Assembly (NCBI RefSeq): GCF_010119385.1
Contig: NZ_VFIE01000018.1
Coordinates: 205,909-269,908, forward strand
DNA from: Nesterenkonia haasae
Lineage (GTDB): Bacteria > Actinomycetota > Actinomycetes > Actinomycetales > Micrococcaceae
Direction: 5' to 3'
Length of the DNA stretch: 64,000 nt
The notes beneath the pieces were generated by a model. The model ran no database searches and was not told the DNA's origin. It saw only the letters and a list, made by a program, of their open reading frames with translations. Below are positions 45,862 through 55,639 of this stretch, piece by piece. The position numbers and the translations under genes were made by a program. Positions within the stretch are counted from its first letter, which is position 1. Each line of letters opens with the position of its first letter.

Positions 45862-46548
45862 ATGGGTTGTATGGCCTCTCAGGACTCAGTGCGCTCGATC
45901 AGCAACGACTTTGGCACCACCTTAAAGCGAACCTTCGTGCCGGTGGTCCTGCCCCTGCTGGCGATGTGGGTGATGTTCGTCGTGTCATTGGTGCTCGGCA
46001 ACTGGTTCAACAGGACACTGGCTCTGGAGGCCAGGGACTTCAGCGGGTTGATCGGGGTCTTGTTCATGCCCTTGCTACATGGCGGTTTCGGTCACCTCAT
46101 CGGGAACACGATGTCTTGGTTGGTCCTGGGCGGAATGACCTCGCTTTTGACCAAGCGCTTCACCACCGTGATGGTGAGCCTTTGGCTAATCTCCGGTGCA
46201 GTGCTGTGGATCATCGGCACTCCCTGGGTGTGTCACGCACCAGAGGGCACAGGCTGTGTGGTGAACCACATCGGAGCGTCCACCGTGGTGTACGGCTTTG
46301 CGGCTTTCATCGTCACGTATGCGATCCTCGCCCGGCGCTTCCTGGCGATGCTGTTCGGCCTGTTCGTCGCCTTCGTCTACGGCCTCACAATGTTGATCGG
46401 CATGCTGCCCATGACCACCGGAGTCTCTTGGACCGGCCATTTGGCCGGTGCCATCGCAGGCATCGCGGTGGCTTTCTTCCTGACGAAGGAGGCCCGTGCG
46501 CAACGCGGACAGGCCTCCTCCTCCGGGAATCCGCAGATCCAGTACTAG
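45862..46548 (+). CDS. Rhomboid-family intramembrane serine protease
   Basis: Membrane protease of 228 aa with six helices. [11 protein letters not shown] (His73-Asn82) is the conserved helix-2 motif, the nucleophile is Ser140 in NHIGAST and the catalytic His193 is in [11 protein letters not shown], so it should be active. The usual GxSG is GASTV, lacking the second Gly. No clear ribosome site; start 45862 or ATG 45871. The stop codons of this gene and PhoH2 share the palindrome CTAG (4-bp convergent overlap). Confidence 0.88.
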   Translation: MGCMASQDSVRSISNDFGTTLKRTFVPVVLPLLAMWVMFVVSLVLGNWFNRTLALEARDFSGLIGVLFMPLLHGGFGHLIGNTMSWLVLGGMTSLLTKRFTTVMVSLWLISGAVLWIIGTPWVCHAPEGTGCVVNHIGASTVVYGFAAFIVTYAILARRFLAMLFGLFVAFVYGLTMLIGMLPMTTGVSWTGHLAGAIAGIAVAFFLTKEARAQRGQASSSGNPQIQY

Positions 46549-47906
46549 TTCTCCTCAAGGAGCTGCGTGACCAAGGCTGCGATCCGGCTTCGCTCGGACC
46601 GGGTCAGTGTCACATGCGCAAAGAGTGGGTTCCCCTTGAGAATTTCCACCACTGCCGCAACGCCGTCATGTCGGCCCACACGAAGATTGTCTCGCTGGGC
46701 CACATCGTGAGTCAGCACAATCTTGGAATTCTGCCCCATTCGCGACATCACTGTCAGGAGGACGTTCTTCTCCAACGACTGCGCCTCGTCGACTATCACC
46801 CAGGCATCATGCAGTGAGCGACCCCGGATATGGGTCAGCGGCAGAACTTCCAACAGACCCCGGGACATGACCTCATCGAGCACATTCTCACTGACCAGAG
46901 CGCCCAGTGTGTCGTAGACAGCCTGCCCCCAGGGGTTCATCTTCTCCGACTCTGAACCCGGCAGGTAGCCCAGCTCCTGACCCCCGACGGCGTACAAAGG
47001 CCTGAATACGATGATCTTCTTGTGCTCGCGGCGCTCCAGCACAGCCTCCAACCCCGCGCAGAGCGCCAACGCGGATTTCCCCGTACCGGCCCGGCCGCCC
47101 ATAGAAACAATGCCGATCTCCCGGTCGGAGAGCATGTCGATGGCGAGCCGCTGCTCAGCGGACCGACCATGAACCCCGAAGACCTCCTTGTCCCCGCGCA
47201 CCACCTGGACGTACTTTCGGCTGGTGGCGTCCACCTTGACCCGCCCCAGTGCAGAACCGTGACCTGATTGAATCACCAAGCCCGTGTTGGCAGGAAGGTC
47301 GTCCGCGACGTCGAGCTCTATGCGCTCACCATCGTAGAGTTCGCCCACCTGCTCCTCGGTTGCGCTGATCTGCGCCATTCCCGTCCAGCCGGAGTCGGTG
47401 ACCCATTCACTCCGGTACTCATCAGCAGCCAGGCCCATAGCTGATGCCTTGACTCGCATGGGTAGATCTTTGGAGACAACGGTGACTTCGCGGCCTTCAT
47501 CAGCGAAGCTCTTGGCCACTGCGAGGATTCGAGAGTCGTTGTCTCCCTGTCGAAAACCGGCAGGGAGCACGTTTTCGTTAATGTGGTTGAGCTCCACCAG
47601 GAGGTGCCCGCCCTCATCATTGAGCGGTATGGAGCAGTTGAGGGCGCCATGTTTGACCCGCAGCTCGTCCAACAGGCGCAGCGCAGAGCGTGCGTAGTAA
47701 CCGAGCTCGGAATCGTGGCGCTTCCTCTCCAATTCAGAAATCACCACGATTGGAATAATGACCTCGTGCTCCGCGAAACGGAGCACAGCTTTAGGGTCAG
47801 AGAGCAGGACTGAGGTGTCGAGCACATACGACTTCTGTGCCAGCTCAACAGCTACGGCAGACTCGAAATCCTCAGTAACGTCGGGGGTGGTGTTCAAGGA
47901 GGCCAC
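46545..47906 (-). CDS. phoH2: PhoH2-type protein: PIN ribonuclease domain fused to PhoH ATPase
   Basis: Two-domain RNA-unwinding nuclease, 453 aa. The N-terminal PIN domain starts [18 protein letters not shown], with further acidic residues in SELERK and [11 protein letters not shown]; the PhoH ATPase has Walker [17 protein letters not shown] and Walker B VIVDEAQS. The mycobacterial homologue is reported as an RNA helicase/RNase and toxin-antitoxin component. I chose GTG 47906 with GGAGATATT before it; a start at 48062 would add a non-conserved basic leader. A possible small upstream gene overlaps its start. Confidence 0.9.
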   Translation of the reverse strand: MASLNTTPDVTEDFESAVAVELAQKSYVLDTSVLLSDPKAVLRFAEHEVIIPIVVISELERKRHDSELGYYARSALRLLDELRVKHGALNCSIPLNDEGGHLLVELNHINENVLPAGFRQGDNDSRILAVAKSFADEGREVTVVSKDLPMRVKASAMGLAADEYRSEWVTDSGWTGMAQISATEEQVGELYDGERIELDVADDLPANTGLVIQSGHGSALGRVKVDATSRKYVQVVRGDKEVFGVHGRSAEQRLAIDMLSDREIGIVSMGGRAGTGKSALALCAGLEAVLERREHKKIIVFRPLYAVGGQELGYLPGSESEKMNPWGQAVYDTLGALVSENVLDEVMSRGLLEVLPLTHIRGRSLHDAWVIVDEAQSLEKNVLLTVMSRMGQNSKIVLTHDVAQRDNLRVGRHDGVAAVVEILKGNPLFAHVTLTRSERSRIAALVTQLLEEN

Positions 47907-48136
47907 AATATCTCCAGACAAGGGTATTCCGAGCGGAGTGCAGGTAAGGCCCCACAGGCGAGCAGATCGCGGTGACGGACTCGTCGTCCTCTTCGAACTC
48001 TTCCCCAAGTTCGAGGTCTTCGACGTGCTCGTCCCAGTACTCGGCTGCAGGACCTGGTGCATCCCCGCAACAGTTCTCGGATGGTGGGCGGCAGACCCTC
48101 AGCCGATTCCGCGGCCAGGGACCGAGCCGGCCCCAT
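47872..48136 (-). other. Possible small acidic gene overlapping the phoH2 start, apparently frameshifted
   Basis: The 405-bp gap upstream of phoH2 shows coding-like sequence in two minus-strand frames. One starts ATG 48136 and reads [20 protein letters not shown]; the other, after a GGGG run near 48067-48063, reads [20 protein letters not shown] with more acidic residues and runs to 47872, 35 bp inside phoH2. Dropping one G joins them into a protein of about 85 aa. Mycobacterial phoH2 has a small overlapping antitoxin gene upstream, which makes this worth recording, but I do not recognise the sequence and it may be chance in G+C-rich DNA. The remainder up to 48311 shows nothing else. Confidence 0.3.
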
Positions 48137-48311
48137 CTGCCTTGTGGCATCAAGCTGTGGGCCTTCCGGTCAGTGTTCTGACAATTCCCAATGTAGACCT
48201 CGTAACGCGCCGATGAGGGCAAACACACCGAAATTTGTGTGACATCTCGGTAAACACGCGCTAACGGCTCCGTGACATTCTCGCCAAGGGCTTCGCAGGC
48301 AGCCCCCAGGG

Positions 48312-49172
48312 CTACTGGCCGTAGCGACGCTGGCGGTTCGAATAGTCGCGAACCGCCCGGAGAAAGTCCACTCGCCGAAAATCAGGCCAGAGCGCCTCAG
48401 CGAAGTAGAACTCCGAATAGGCGGACTGCCACATCAGAAACCCGGACAGGCGCTGCTCGCCCGAAGTCCGAATGATCAGATCCGGATCCGGCTGACCCCG
48501 GGTGTACAACCACTCACCGATCTCCGCAGGAGTCAGTGACTCGGCGACTTCGGAGAGAGTCCTGCCCTTCTTCGCAGCGGCGCGCATCAGGTCTTTGACC
48601 GAGTCAACGATCTCTTGTCTGCCTCCGTAACCCACCGCCACATTGATATGGATGCAGGGCTGTTCATCCGCCTCATTGCTGCGCGACTGAGCATCCACGC
48701 GGGGAATGGCGCCGGTGGCAGTGGTGACATCCCAGAGTTTAGTGGCCAGAGGCTCCGGGAGGAGCTCAGGCTGACCTACGGGATGTACCCGAACGGGACG
48801 GCCCCCGGGCCGCGTTTCCGTCAGGCGGTCCAGGGTGTCGCTGATGATTCCCATCAGCTGCTCGAGCTCCTCCTCGGAACGGTTCATATTGTCGGTGGAC
48901 AACATGTAGAGCGTCACAGTGGGAATCCCAAGATCAGCGCACCACCCGATGAACTCAACGATCTTGTCCGCACCAGCCATATGCCCATCGGCGGTATGAG
49001 CGCCGGCCAAGCGGGCCCACCGCCTGTTGCCGTCCACCATGACTGCGATGTGCTGCGGCAGGCGACAAGAGTTCAAGTCGCTGCGCAACCGTCGTTCGTA
49101 GACGGCATAGGCCATATCCGTAAGCCCCAACAGCGAGCGCTTCAACGGTCCGCGTTCAGTCACGTGCACCAC
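48312..49172 (-). CDS. uppS: Cis-prenyltransferase (isoprenyl/undecaprenyl diphosphate synthase)
   Basis: Makes long-chain Z-polyprenyl diphosphate, the lipid carrier for cell-wall sugars; 286 aa. The catalytic motif is HIAVMVDGNRRWARLAG (essential Asp), followed by LYMLSTDNMNRSEEEL, NVAVGYGGRQEIVD, DLIIRTSGEQRLSGFLMWQ and SEFYFAEALWPDF. The GTG start is uncertain because several GTG codons follow one another. Chain length (C50 or C55) cannot be read. Divergent from hemolysin III. Confidence 0.95.
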   Translation of the reverse strand: MVHVTERGPLKRSLLGLTDMAYAVYERRLRSDLNSCRLPQHIAVMVDGNRRWARLAGAHTADGHMAGADKIVEFIGWCADLGIPTVTLYMLSTDNMNRSEEELEQLMGIISDTLDRLTETRPGGRPVRVHPVGQPELLPEPLATKLWDVTTATGAIPRVDAQSRSNEADEQPCIHINVAVGYGGRQEIVDSVKDLMRAAAKKGRTLSEVAESLTPAEIGEWLYTRGQPDPDLIIRTSGEQRLSGFLMWQSAYSEFYFAEALWPDFRRVDFLRAVRDYSNRQRRYGQ

Positions 49173-49211
49173 TGTAGGGGATGGGCACGCCCAGCACTTT
49201 CTGCATGCAAG

Positions 49212-49241
49212 TTACCGGTAAGTATCTTATGAGATTAGACT
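49212..49241 (+). promoter_or_regulatory. Promoter of the hemolysin III gene, probably leaderless
   Basis: TTACCG (49212-49217) and TAGACT (49236-49241) are 18 bp apart, and only six bases separate the -10 from the ATG, so transcription would start at or next to the start codon. There is no ribosome site, as expected for a leaderless mRNA, common in actinobacteria. Confidence 0.5.
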
Positions 49242-49247
49242 GGCGGC

Positions 49248-49937
49248 ATGGGCTCTGAGACCAGCCGCAGAAGAAGCGTTGCACCCGCAGACCGACTGCT
49301 TGATTCCGACGTGCCGCTTAAACCTCGCCTGCGTGGGTGGCTCCATGCTGCCATGGTGCCCCTGGCTCTGATTGCTGGCATCGTCGTCATTGTGCTGGCC
49401 CCGACGCCCACGCTGCAGATCGCTGCCGGAATCTATGCGATCACCGGGCTGCTGCTCTTCGCAGTCTCCGCCATCTACCATCTCGGACGCTGGTCGGAAC
49501 GGACAGCGCGAGTGCTCAAACGCCTGGATCACACCAACATTCTGCTCATCATTGCCGGCACGTACACCCCCATGACCCTCGCACTCCTGGAGGATCCGCA
49601 GCGGATGATTCTGCTCTCCACGGTGTGGATCGGGGCCCTGGGCGGGGTGGCATTCCGGTTGTTCTGGACAGATGCGCCGCGCTGGTTGTACACGGTGTTC
49701 TACATCGTCCTGGGGCTGGCGGCCGTCTGGTTCATCGGCGACTTCTTCGCCGCGGATGTCCCCGCCGCAGTGCTGATCTGCGCCGGGGGCGCGGCCTACA
49801 TCACCGGCGCAATCTTCTACGCAATGAAGCGTCCCAACATCTCGGTGCATTGGTTCGGCTTCCACGAGCTTTTCCACGCATGCACGCTGGTCGGGTTCAT
49901 CTGTCACTACATCGCCATTATGATCTCAATCACCTGA
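49248..49937 (+). CDS. Hemolysin III (PAQR/TrhA) family membrane protein
   Basis: Seven-helix membrane protein of 229 aa. Family motifs: [20 protein letters not shown] with [16 protein letters not shown], and the C-terminal metal-site-like [20 protein letters not shown]. The bacterial role is probably membrane-fluidity homeostasis rather than haemolysis. Its end overlaps the convergent YyaL-like gene by 8 bp. Confidence 0.93.
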   Translation: MGSETSRRRSVAPADRLLDSDVPLKPRLRGWLHAAMVPLALIAGIVVIVLAPTPTLQIAAGIYAITGLLLFAVSAIYHLGRWSERTARVLKRLDHTNILLIIAGTYTPMTLALLEDPQRMILLSTVWIGALGGVAFRLFWTDAPRWLYTVFYIVLGLAAVWFIGDFFAADVPAAVLICAGGAAYITGAIFYAMKRPNISVHWFGFHELFHACTLVGFICHYIAIMISIT

Positions 49938-52125
49938 TCGCCGAGAGCGCCTCACCAATCGAGGACACCGGGGCCAGGCACACTCCACCACCTGCTCCGG
50001 ACAGACACAGACTGAGCGTCAACGGCTGGGCGGAACCGATGACGACGCCATCACCCAGGGGCTCCACAGGAATCCCCAGGAGCGCCCCGACCTTTTTGGC
50101 CTCAGAGATATCTGCAGCAGTGCCGCTGAGAATCCGGAACGCTGCTGACCCGGCAGCGACTCTGCGGGCCGCCAAAAGGGATCCGCTCACCGCCAGTGGC
50201 GCTTGGGGCCCAATGAGCGGTACATGGTGCAAGATGTCTTCGGTGCTGATCTCACCTGCGGGCTGCTGGAGTGCGGCAGCTGCCTGAAGAGCTTGCGCCA
50301 AGGCAGCGACACTGCTGGGCTCGGGCCCATCGACCGGCGAGGCAAGTTGGGGGCCGCTTTGTCCCGGGGCCGCCATAGCTTCGAATGAGTCCGCCAGCGA
50401 CCAGGTCACCTCATCGCCGTGCCGCACCACAGCGCTGCTGAGTGTGTAGTCGAGCACCTGGCGGCCGCGATCTACCCACGTGGCCTCCCGGCCGGAGCCC
50501 GCCAGTGCTGAGGCGAGACTGAAGCACGCGTTGACCGTATGCGCATGATCGGCGAGCGTGCCGATTTTCTGCCCCCGGGCCCCGTCATAGGAGGTCCGGT
50601 ATACCCGTGTTCCGCTTGGACCGGCTTCGGTGTGGACTGCCCAGAGCCTCTCGGCGAGCTGTTCGGCGAAACCCAGCGTCTCGACGTCGTCCCAGATCAT
50701 CGCAGCCTCAGCGAGGGACCGTATGGCCTGCGCGTTCCACGCGGCGACCACCTTGTCGTCACGGGCAGGCTGGGCCCTCTCCGCACGGATCGAACGCAGC
50801 TCCGGCAGTGCCGCCTCCCACAGAGTCCGGTCATCCTCGGTGAGCGGCTCATCGAAATGTACGGTCCGAGGGGTGGCCTCGGTGATGTTCAACGGGGCCC
50901 CTGACCTCAGTGCATGCTCATCAGCCGGCACGCCCTGGTTCAGCCTCGCGAGTTGGCGAGCCTGCGAAGGACTGAGTCCCGCGCTCGTTGCTGCCTGCAC
51001 GAGTTGTTCATCACTGAAGAGGTAGGTCGCACCCTCGGAGCGATGGCCCTGGGCATCTACTGTGTCGGCATCCAGTGAGGAGGCCAGCAGGCCCTGCTCG
51101 GTGCACATCCGGTGTCGCAGCCACTCTACGGTCGTCTCGGCCACCCGTTTAGCGCGCGCACGAACGTCTGCGTCCGCCGCAGGATGGCGCGAGAGCCGGG
51201 CGTAGGCTCCCAGCAGCTGAGCATTGTCCGAAAGCATCTTCTCGAAGTGCGGCAGCTGCCAAGCCCGGTCTGTCGCGTAACGAGCGAACCCACCTTCTAC
51301 ATGGTCAAACAGCGCTGAACGGGCCATTGCCTCCAGCGTGTGCACGGCCAGTCCACCGGCACGGTCAGGCCCGCCGCTCCCGTCAGGGGCTTCCTCGCGC
51401 AATGCCCAGGCGGACTCCTCCAACAGCCAGGTCAACACTGGGGAGGGAGGGAACTTCGGCGCCGATCCGAAACCTCCGTGCACCGTGTCCTCATCGGCGA
51501 TGAGCGCCTCGAGGATCTGACCGGTGAGCCCATCAAAACGCTCCTGGTCGAGTTCGGAAGCGGGGGCCCCGTCGTCGGATGTGTGCACCACGGTGGCCAT
51601 CTGCGCCTGCCGCTGCCTTTGTTGGTTCAGCGCCTTCGCGATGGTGGCCGCCTGCTCCTCGACCTGCCCGCGGCGCTGGTCCCACGCCTCGTAGACCGCT
51701 TGGAGCACCTCGGTGAAAGATGGCACTTGGCCAACTCGCTGCGGCGGAAAGTAGGTCCCGGCGTGGAAGACCTGGCCATCGGGGAGCGCGAAGATACTCA
51801 TCGGCCAGCCGCCCTGGCCGGTCATTGCCTGGGTAGCGGCCATATAGGCGTCGTCAACGTCCGGGTGTTCCTCCCGGTCCACCTTGATACTGACGAAACG
51901 CTCGTTGAGGTAGGCAGCGACCCTTTGGTCTTCGAAACTCTCATGCGCCATAACGTGACACCAGTGGCAGGCGGCGTACCCGATGGAGACGAAAACTGGT
52001 GTATCCCGACGGGCAGCTTCGGCGAACGCTTCACTCCCCCAGGGCCACCAGTCCACCGGGTTGTCTGCGTGCTGCCGGAGATACGCGGACTGGGCATTGA
52101 TCAGACGCTGTGCCATGCTCCCCAC
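49930..52125 (-). CDS. YyaL/DUF255 thioredoxin-domain protein
   Basis: Protein of 731 aa: an N-terminal thioredoxin-like DUF255 domain (about residues 5-165) with [20 protein letters not shown] (Cys53, Cys56), then a long alpha/alpha-barrel resembling N-acylglucosamine epimerases. Conserved in bacteria and animals (SPATA20) without an assigned reaction; a redox or sugar-modifying role is only suggested by the folds. Start is GTG 52125 or ATG 52116, the latter directly after GGGGAGC. The 57-bp repeat A lies upstream at 52201-52257. Confidence 0.88.
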   Translation of the reverse strand: MGSMAQRLINAQSAYLRQHADNPVDWWPWGSEAFAEAARRDTPVFVSIGYAACHWCHVMAHESFEDQRVAAYLNERFVSIKVDREEHPDVDDAYMAATQAMTGQGGWPMSIFALPDGQVFHAGTYFPPQRVGQVPSFTEVLQAVYEAWDQRRGQVEEQAATIAKALNQQRQRQAQMATVVHTSDDGAPASELDQERFDGLTGQILEALIADEDTVHGGFGSAPKFPPSPVLTWLLEESAWALREEAPDGSGGPDRAGGLAVHTLEAMARSALFDHVEGGFARYATDRAWQLPHFEKMLSDNAQLLGAYARLSRHPAADADVRARAKRVAETTVEWLRHRMCTEQGLLASSLDADTVDAQGHRSEGATYLFSDEQLVQAATSAGLSPSQARQLARLNQGVPADEHALRSGAPLNITEATPRTVHFDEPLTEDDRTLWEAALPELRSIRAERAQPARDDKVVAAWNAQAIRSLAEAAMIWDDVETLGFAEQLAERLWAVHTEAGPSGTRVYRTSYDGARGQKIGTLADHAHTVNACFSLASALAGSGREATWVDRGRQVLDYTLSSAVVRHGDEVTWSLADSFEAMAAPGQSGPQLASPVDGPEPSSVAALAQALQAAAALQQPAGEISTEDILHHVPLIGPQAPLAVSGSLLAARRVAAGSAAFRILSGTAADISEAKKVGALLGIPVEPLGDGVVIGSAQPLTLSLCLSGAGGGVCLAPVSSIGEALSAIR

Positions 52126-52200
52126 CGTACCTGGGCTTCCTCCGTGGAACCCGCGTGGCCGTGCGGGTTCCCCTGCAGTGACCTTCCGCCCCGCGTCAGG

Positions 52201-52257
52201 TGTCGAATCTGTGCGTTCTCACCGCTGGTCTCGCCCTGGGAACGGTGCGATTCGACA
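52201..52257. repeat. 57-bp palindromic element, copy A
   Basis: Outer arms TGTCGAATC and GATTCGACA are perfect 9-bp inverses; after a symmetric 4-nt internal loop, inner arms CGTTCTCA and TGGGAACG pair with one G-U. Copy B at 53404-53460 has the same length, orientation and end bases (TGTC...GACA) and 35 of 57 identical positions in an ungapped alignment. It lies 117 bp after the DUF559 stop. The other parts of 52126-52374 hold a 10-bp direct repeat of GTGGACGGCG but no gene. Confidence 0.75.
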
Positions 52258-52374
52258 TTCCTCAGTGGACGGCGGGCCGCAGACGGTGGACGGCGAGCGG
52301 CGAGACTGATGCGGGTCCCACCCATCCAGCGCCCCTGCCCCCGCGGGCTCACCAGCACCCCATCACGGACCGGC

Positions 52375-53310
52375 TCAACGGTGCTGCTCCAATATCTGGG
52401 CAATCTCCCGAACAGCACCGCGGAAGCCATCCCGGGCGTCGGCGTCGAAATACCGCAGCACCGTCCAGCCCTGAGCGTGGAATTGGCGGTCAACCCTTCG
52501 GTCGCGTTTGGCTCGTTCGGGGTCAAAATGACATGCGCCGTCGTACTGTATAGCGATCCGCCATCGCGGATAACCCAGGTCTGCACAAGGCGATGTGGAC
52601 AGACGCGGATCAGCGGGGACTTGTAATTCAGGCTCGGGGAGGCCGGCGCGGAGGATAGCTAGCCGCAACAGCGTCTCCTGAGCGGAATCGGCTCCCACCC
52701 GGATCAGATCAGCAGCCGCCCGAGCTTTAGCCCGACCAGGTGCACGACCATGCCGACGGATCGCAGTGCGGAGCGACTCAAGGCTGGCCAGGGGCTCTTT
52801 GCGCCCTTCGAACCTGGGCCGAGGCCTGCGCACCAAGGAGTCACCGAGAACAACGAGGCCCTCAACTGAGAGTTCAGCGGCGGATTCACACCACATGCGG
52901 TGTGGCGCGCTCATGGACGTCCCCTGAACGTTGAGCACCTCGTCCGCGTAGGCAGCTGCCTTATGGCCGACCACCCCTTGGCGTCGCACGGGGTTCCGGT
53001 GCGTGGCGGGCACGGACAGGTGAACAACGTCATCAACCCTGGTGCGAGGTGGGAGCCCCTGCAGCCTGACGGCAGTTGTGTGGGAGAGCCAGCTGCCAGG
53101 GTATTCGTGAACTAGGCCGAACGCCTTTGCCCGGTAGCACCCCTCGGTGCCCAAGGCCTCAGCTGTTTCACGCTCAAGATAGATCCCTGAGCCCAGTGTG
53201 ATGACGTCACCGCGCTGCAGACGGGACACGGCGATTCCGTGATCGCGCAGCAGTCGGGCCGTCAGCGGCTTGCCGCGCAGGCGGTGTGGCAATGGCTCTG
53301 GATAGCGCAC
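52375..53310 (-). CDS. DUF559 protein: AbiEi-like N-terminus with Vsr-like nuclease fold
   Basis: Protein of 311 aa. The N-terminal half reads like a winged-helix regulator of the AbiEi-antitoxin type (LRDHGIAVSRLQRGDVITLG, then SWLSHTTAVRLQGLP). The C-terminal 105 residues have the DUF559/Vsr endonuclease-like core: Glu212 (SAQETLLRLAIL), Asp244 (ADLGYPRW), IAIQYDG (255-258) and KRDRRVDRQFHAQGWTVLRY. The position often held by Glu in EYDG is Gln255, so nuclease activity is uncertain. Such genes occur as multicopy accessory genes in Micrococcales. GTG 53310 follows TAGGGGT. The gene is bracketed by 57-bp palindromic repeats. Confidence 0.8.
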   Translation of the reverse strand: MRYPEPLPHRLRGKPLTARLLRDHGIAVSRLQRGDVITLGSGIYLERETAEALGTEGCYRAKAFGLVHEYPGSWLSHTTAVRLQGLPPRTRVDDVVHLSVPATHRNPVRRQGVVGHKAAAYADEVLNVQGTSMSAPHRMWCESAAELSVEGLVVLGDSLVRRPRPRFEGRKEPLASLESLRTAIRRHGRAPGRAKARAAADLIRVGADSAQETLLRLAILRAGLPEPELQVPADPRLSTSPCADLGYPRWRIAIQYDGACHFDPERAKRDRRVDRQFHAQGWTVLRYFDADARDGFRGAVREIAQILEQHR

Positions 53311-53348
53311 ACCCCTACACTGCCGAATCGCCAGCCTTTTTGCTGATG

Positions 53349-53370
53349 TTTTCCACAGGTCTGTGGATAG
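53349..53370. repeat. Short palindrome of two DnaA-box-like 9-mers
   Basis: TCCACAG-GT-CTGTGGA is a perfect 7-bp inverted repeat. Its two halves, TTTTCCACA (53349-53357) and reverse CTATCCACA (53370-53362), each differ from the DnaA box TTATCCACA by one base. It lies 39 bp upstream of the DUF559 start, next to repeat B. No other origin features are present. Confidence 0.35.
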
Positions 53371-53403
53371 AACGGTCCGTCACACGGTGGTCCGGCTGAC
53401 AGG

Positions 53404-53460
53404 TGTCAAAACACACCGTTCTCAGCCTGGCCTCTCCCCTGAGAACGGTCACATCTGACA
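53404..53460. repeat. 57-bp palindromic element, copy B
   Basis: Outer arms TGTCA/TGACA, a symmetric 6-nt internal loop, then perfect 11-bp arms ACCGTTCTCAG (53415-53425) and CTGAGAACGGT (53439-53449) around 13 nt. Same length, orientation and core as copy A, with CAGGTGTC shared at the left edge. It lies 94 bp upstream of the DUF559 start and 29 bp after the S9 peptidase stop, where it might also act as a terminator. Confidence 0.75.
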
Positions 53461-53488
53461 TCTGGCACCACACGGCACGGCGCGTGGC

Positions 53489-55551
53489 TCAGGTTGTGAG
53501 CGCCAACCGGGGTATCCCGGGGGTCTCGAACCCAAAGACCTGGCCGTAGAAGCTCAGCGACGCCTCATGGCTGGCGACGATGTTCTCCACTTTCCGGAAG
53601 CCATGCTGCTCGCCCTCAAACAGCAAGTAGGCGTGCGGGATGCCCTTGGCCATGAGGGCGTCCCGGAACATCTCGGCCTGGTTCGGCGGAACGATCGGAT
53701 CTTCATCGCCCTGCAGTAGGAGCACCGGGCAGGACAGCGAATCCACGTGGTTCAGGGGTGCCCGCTCCCGGTAAATGTGCTCGTCCTCTGGATAGCGGCC
53801 AATGAGCTGGTCGAGGTAGCGCGACTCAAAATCGTGGGTGTCCTGGGCAAGTGCCACCGCATCAGCAACCCCAAAGCTGGAAACGCCAGCACGGAAGGCG
53901 TCCGTCCTGGTCAGGCAGGCCAGTGTGGTCCATCCCCCGGCAGAGCCTCCCTCGATGCCAAGTCGACCTGGATCCGCCAGCCCCGCATCTACAAGGTGGG
54001 CCATCACCGCGACAGTGTCCTCCACGTCAACCACGCCCCACTGCCCCTTGAGCCGGTCCCGGTAAGCACGGCCGAATCCGGTGGACCCGCCATAGTTGAT
54101 GTCCACCACGCCGATGCCACGGCTTGTGTAGTAGGCGGTGGCAAGCGACAGCCCAACACTGGCCTTTCCCGTGGGCCCTCCATGTACTTGGGCGATGTAG
54201 GCGGCAGTTCGCCAGCCGGCGCGCTGTACCCCTCTTGGAACGGCCGGTACAGCACGGCGTGCACTGGCTGCCCGTTCTCCGCTATGACGGTGATCGGCTC
54301 GGGCGTAGGGAGCAGCGCGGGGTTCGGCGCATCGTGACGGGATGACCGGATGGTCCTCAGCTCCCCGATCGTAGGGGTGGACGTGCTGCTGGGGAGTTCG
54401 AACTCTGCGGTGCTGATAGCGGCGAAATCGTTGGCGCGCACCCCGTGGATGGCCAGCACGCCGTCTTGCCGGAAGGCCGTTGAGGCTATGGCGGTGTGCG
54501 GCAACTCGAGCTCCGAAACCCGGCCGGTCGTTACATCGAGAACGCCGAGCTGGTCAGTGGCGGTCCCATGGATAGTCAGCAGTCGCTCCGAGTCAATCAC
54601 CTCCAACCAACTCATGCCGAGCTGCCACAGCGGCCCGGCAAACTCTTGCTCCACCTGGACTATCTGTCGCGGGGCTTCCCCCACTTCCCATGTCCATGGG
54701 TTCCACCACCCCGACCGGTCGGAGATGTAGACAAGAGCTTCGTTGCTGCGCCAGCGCGGGTTCAGCACCGAGGTGGACGTATCGCCGTCCACCACAGATT
54801 CTTTGATAACGACGACACCAGCCTCACTGTCTGCCAGCTCACCAATATGCAGCTCGGTGCCATCCCACGGCATGTGCGGATGCTCCCAGGTCACCCATGC
54901 CAGACGGGATCCGTCTGGGGAGATTTGAGGGTCGGCTACGAACCGCGAGGAGTCAGTGATGCGGCGCACCGCGGATATGTCATCAACAGCGCTGCCGTCC
55001 AGGGGCACTGAAGCGATGTAGCGCTCGATCTTCGGAGCGCCAGTGTCATCCTGAACGTGCTGGTGCTCTTCGCAGACCCACCAGACTTCGTGAGTCCCAT
55101 GTGCCAGCACGACGCCGGTGGGCTGGGCCCAGCGCAAGGAGGGGCCGTGAGCAGTGGGCACCTCTAAGCCTTCAGGGCTGATGGGCTCAGGCTCTTCGCC
55201 TTCATGGAAGCGGTAGATGCGCTGGTCGGAGAAGTTGACGAACAGGATCAGGGGCGTGGGGGCGCCGTCGTGCTCTATCGCGATCCAGGAGGCACCTCCG
55301 TATTCATGGACTCGGGAACGGGCGTTGAATGGCGCCGGCAGCACAGTGGCCGTTTCTGGACTCTTGGAGGCGGCGGAGACGTCCCCGACTGTGCGGATAA
55401 TCGCTTGCCGTCCACCTTCAGCGGCGATCCCCTCTGTCCACCAGAGCTGATTGCCAATCCACTGCGGCCCACCGAGCCTATTGCCTCCTACCGCCATCTG
55501 TTCAGCGCTGATCGGGGAGGGCCAGGAACCATAAGGAGCGGTAGTCACCAT
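53489..55551 (-). pseudogene. S9-family (prolyl oligopeptidase-type) peptidase, interrupted by a single-base frameshift
   Basis: Two overlapping frames make one S9 peptidase of about 687 aa. The beta-propeller half and the hydrolase start lie in the first frame (55551 to about 54204, ending ...YSAPAGELPP); the second runs to 53489 and contains YIAQVHGGPTGKASVGLSLA, VVDINYGGSTGFGRAY, the nucleophile GIEGGSAGGWT, Asp in LLLQGDEDPIVP and His in FEGEQHGFR. At the junction CTGCCGCC is followed by TACATC: one more base would join GELPP to YIAQVHGG. All catalytic residues are intact, so this is either a very recent mutation or a sequence error. TATAAG 8 bp before ATG 55551 suggests a leaderless transcript. 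Confidence 0.88.
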
Positions 55552-55639
55552 GACGGAAGCTTATATCGGCGGTGGTGGGGAAGCTGCGACGTTGCGCCAC
55601 TCGCCAGGCAGAGCAGGAGGCGCGTTTCTGCGCTTCGGG

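Noticed and set aside
52201-52257. CRISPR-like repeat
   Set aside because: Only two copies 1.2 kb apart with a gene between and no regular spacers or cas genes.
51340-52626. 428-codon open frame on the plus strand opposite YyaL and DUF559
   Set aside because: No recognisable domain, and it spans the ends of two real minus-strand genes; a composition artefact.
53349-53370. Replication origin suggested by DnaA-box-like pair
   Set aside because: Only two imperfect boxes, no AT-rich region and no dnaA/dnaN/gyr genes nearby.
54000-54210. Programmed ribosomal frameshift in the S9 peptidase
   Set aside because: No slippery heptamer or downstream pseudoknot is evident, and the family is not known to use frameshifting; mutation or sequence error is simpler.
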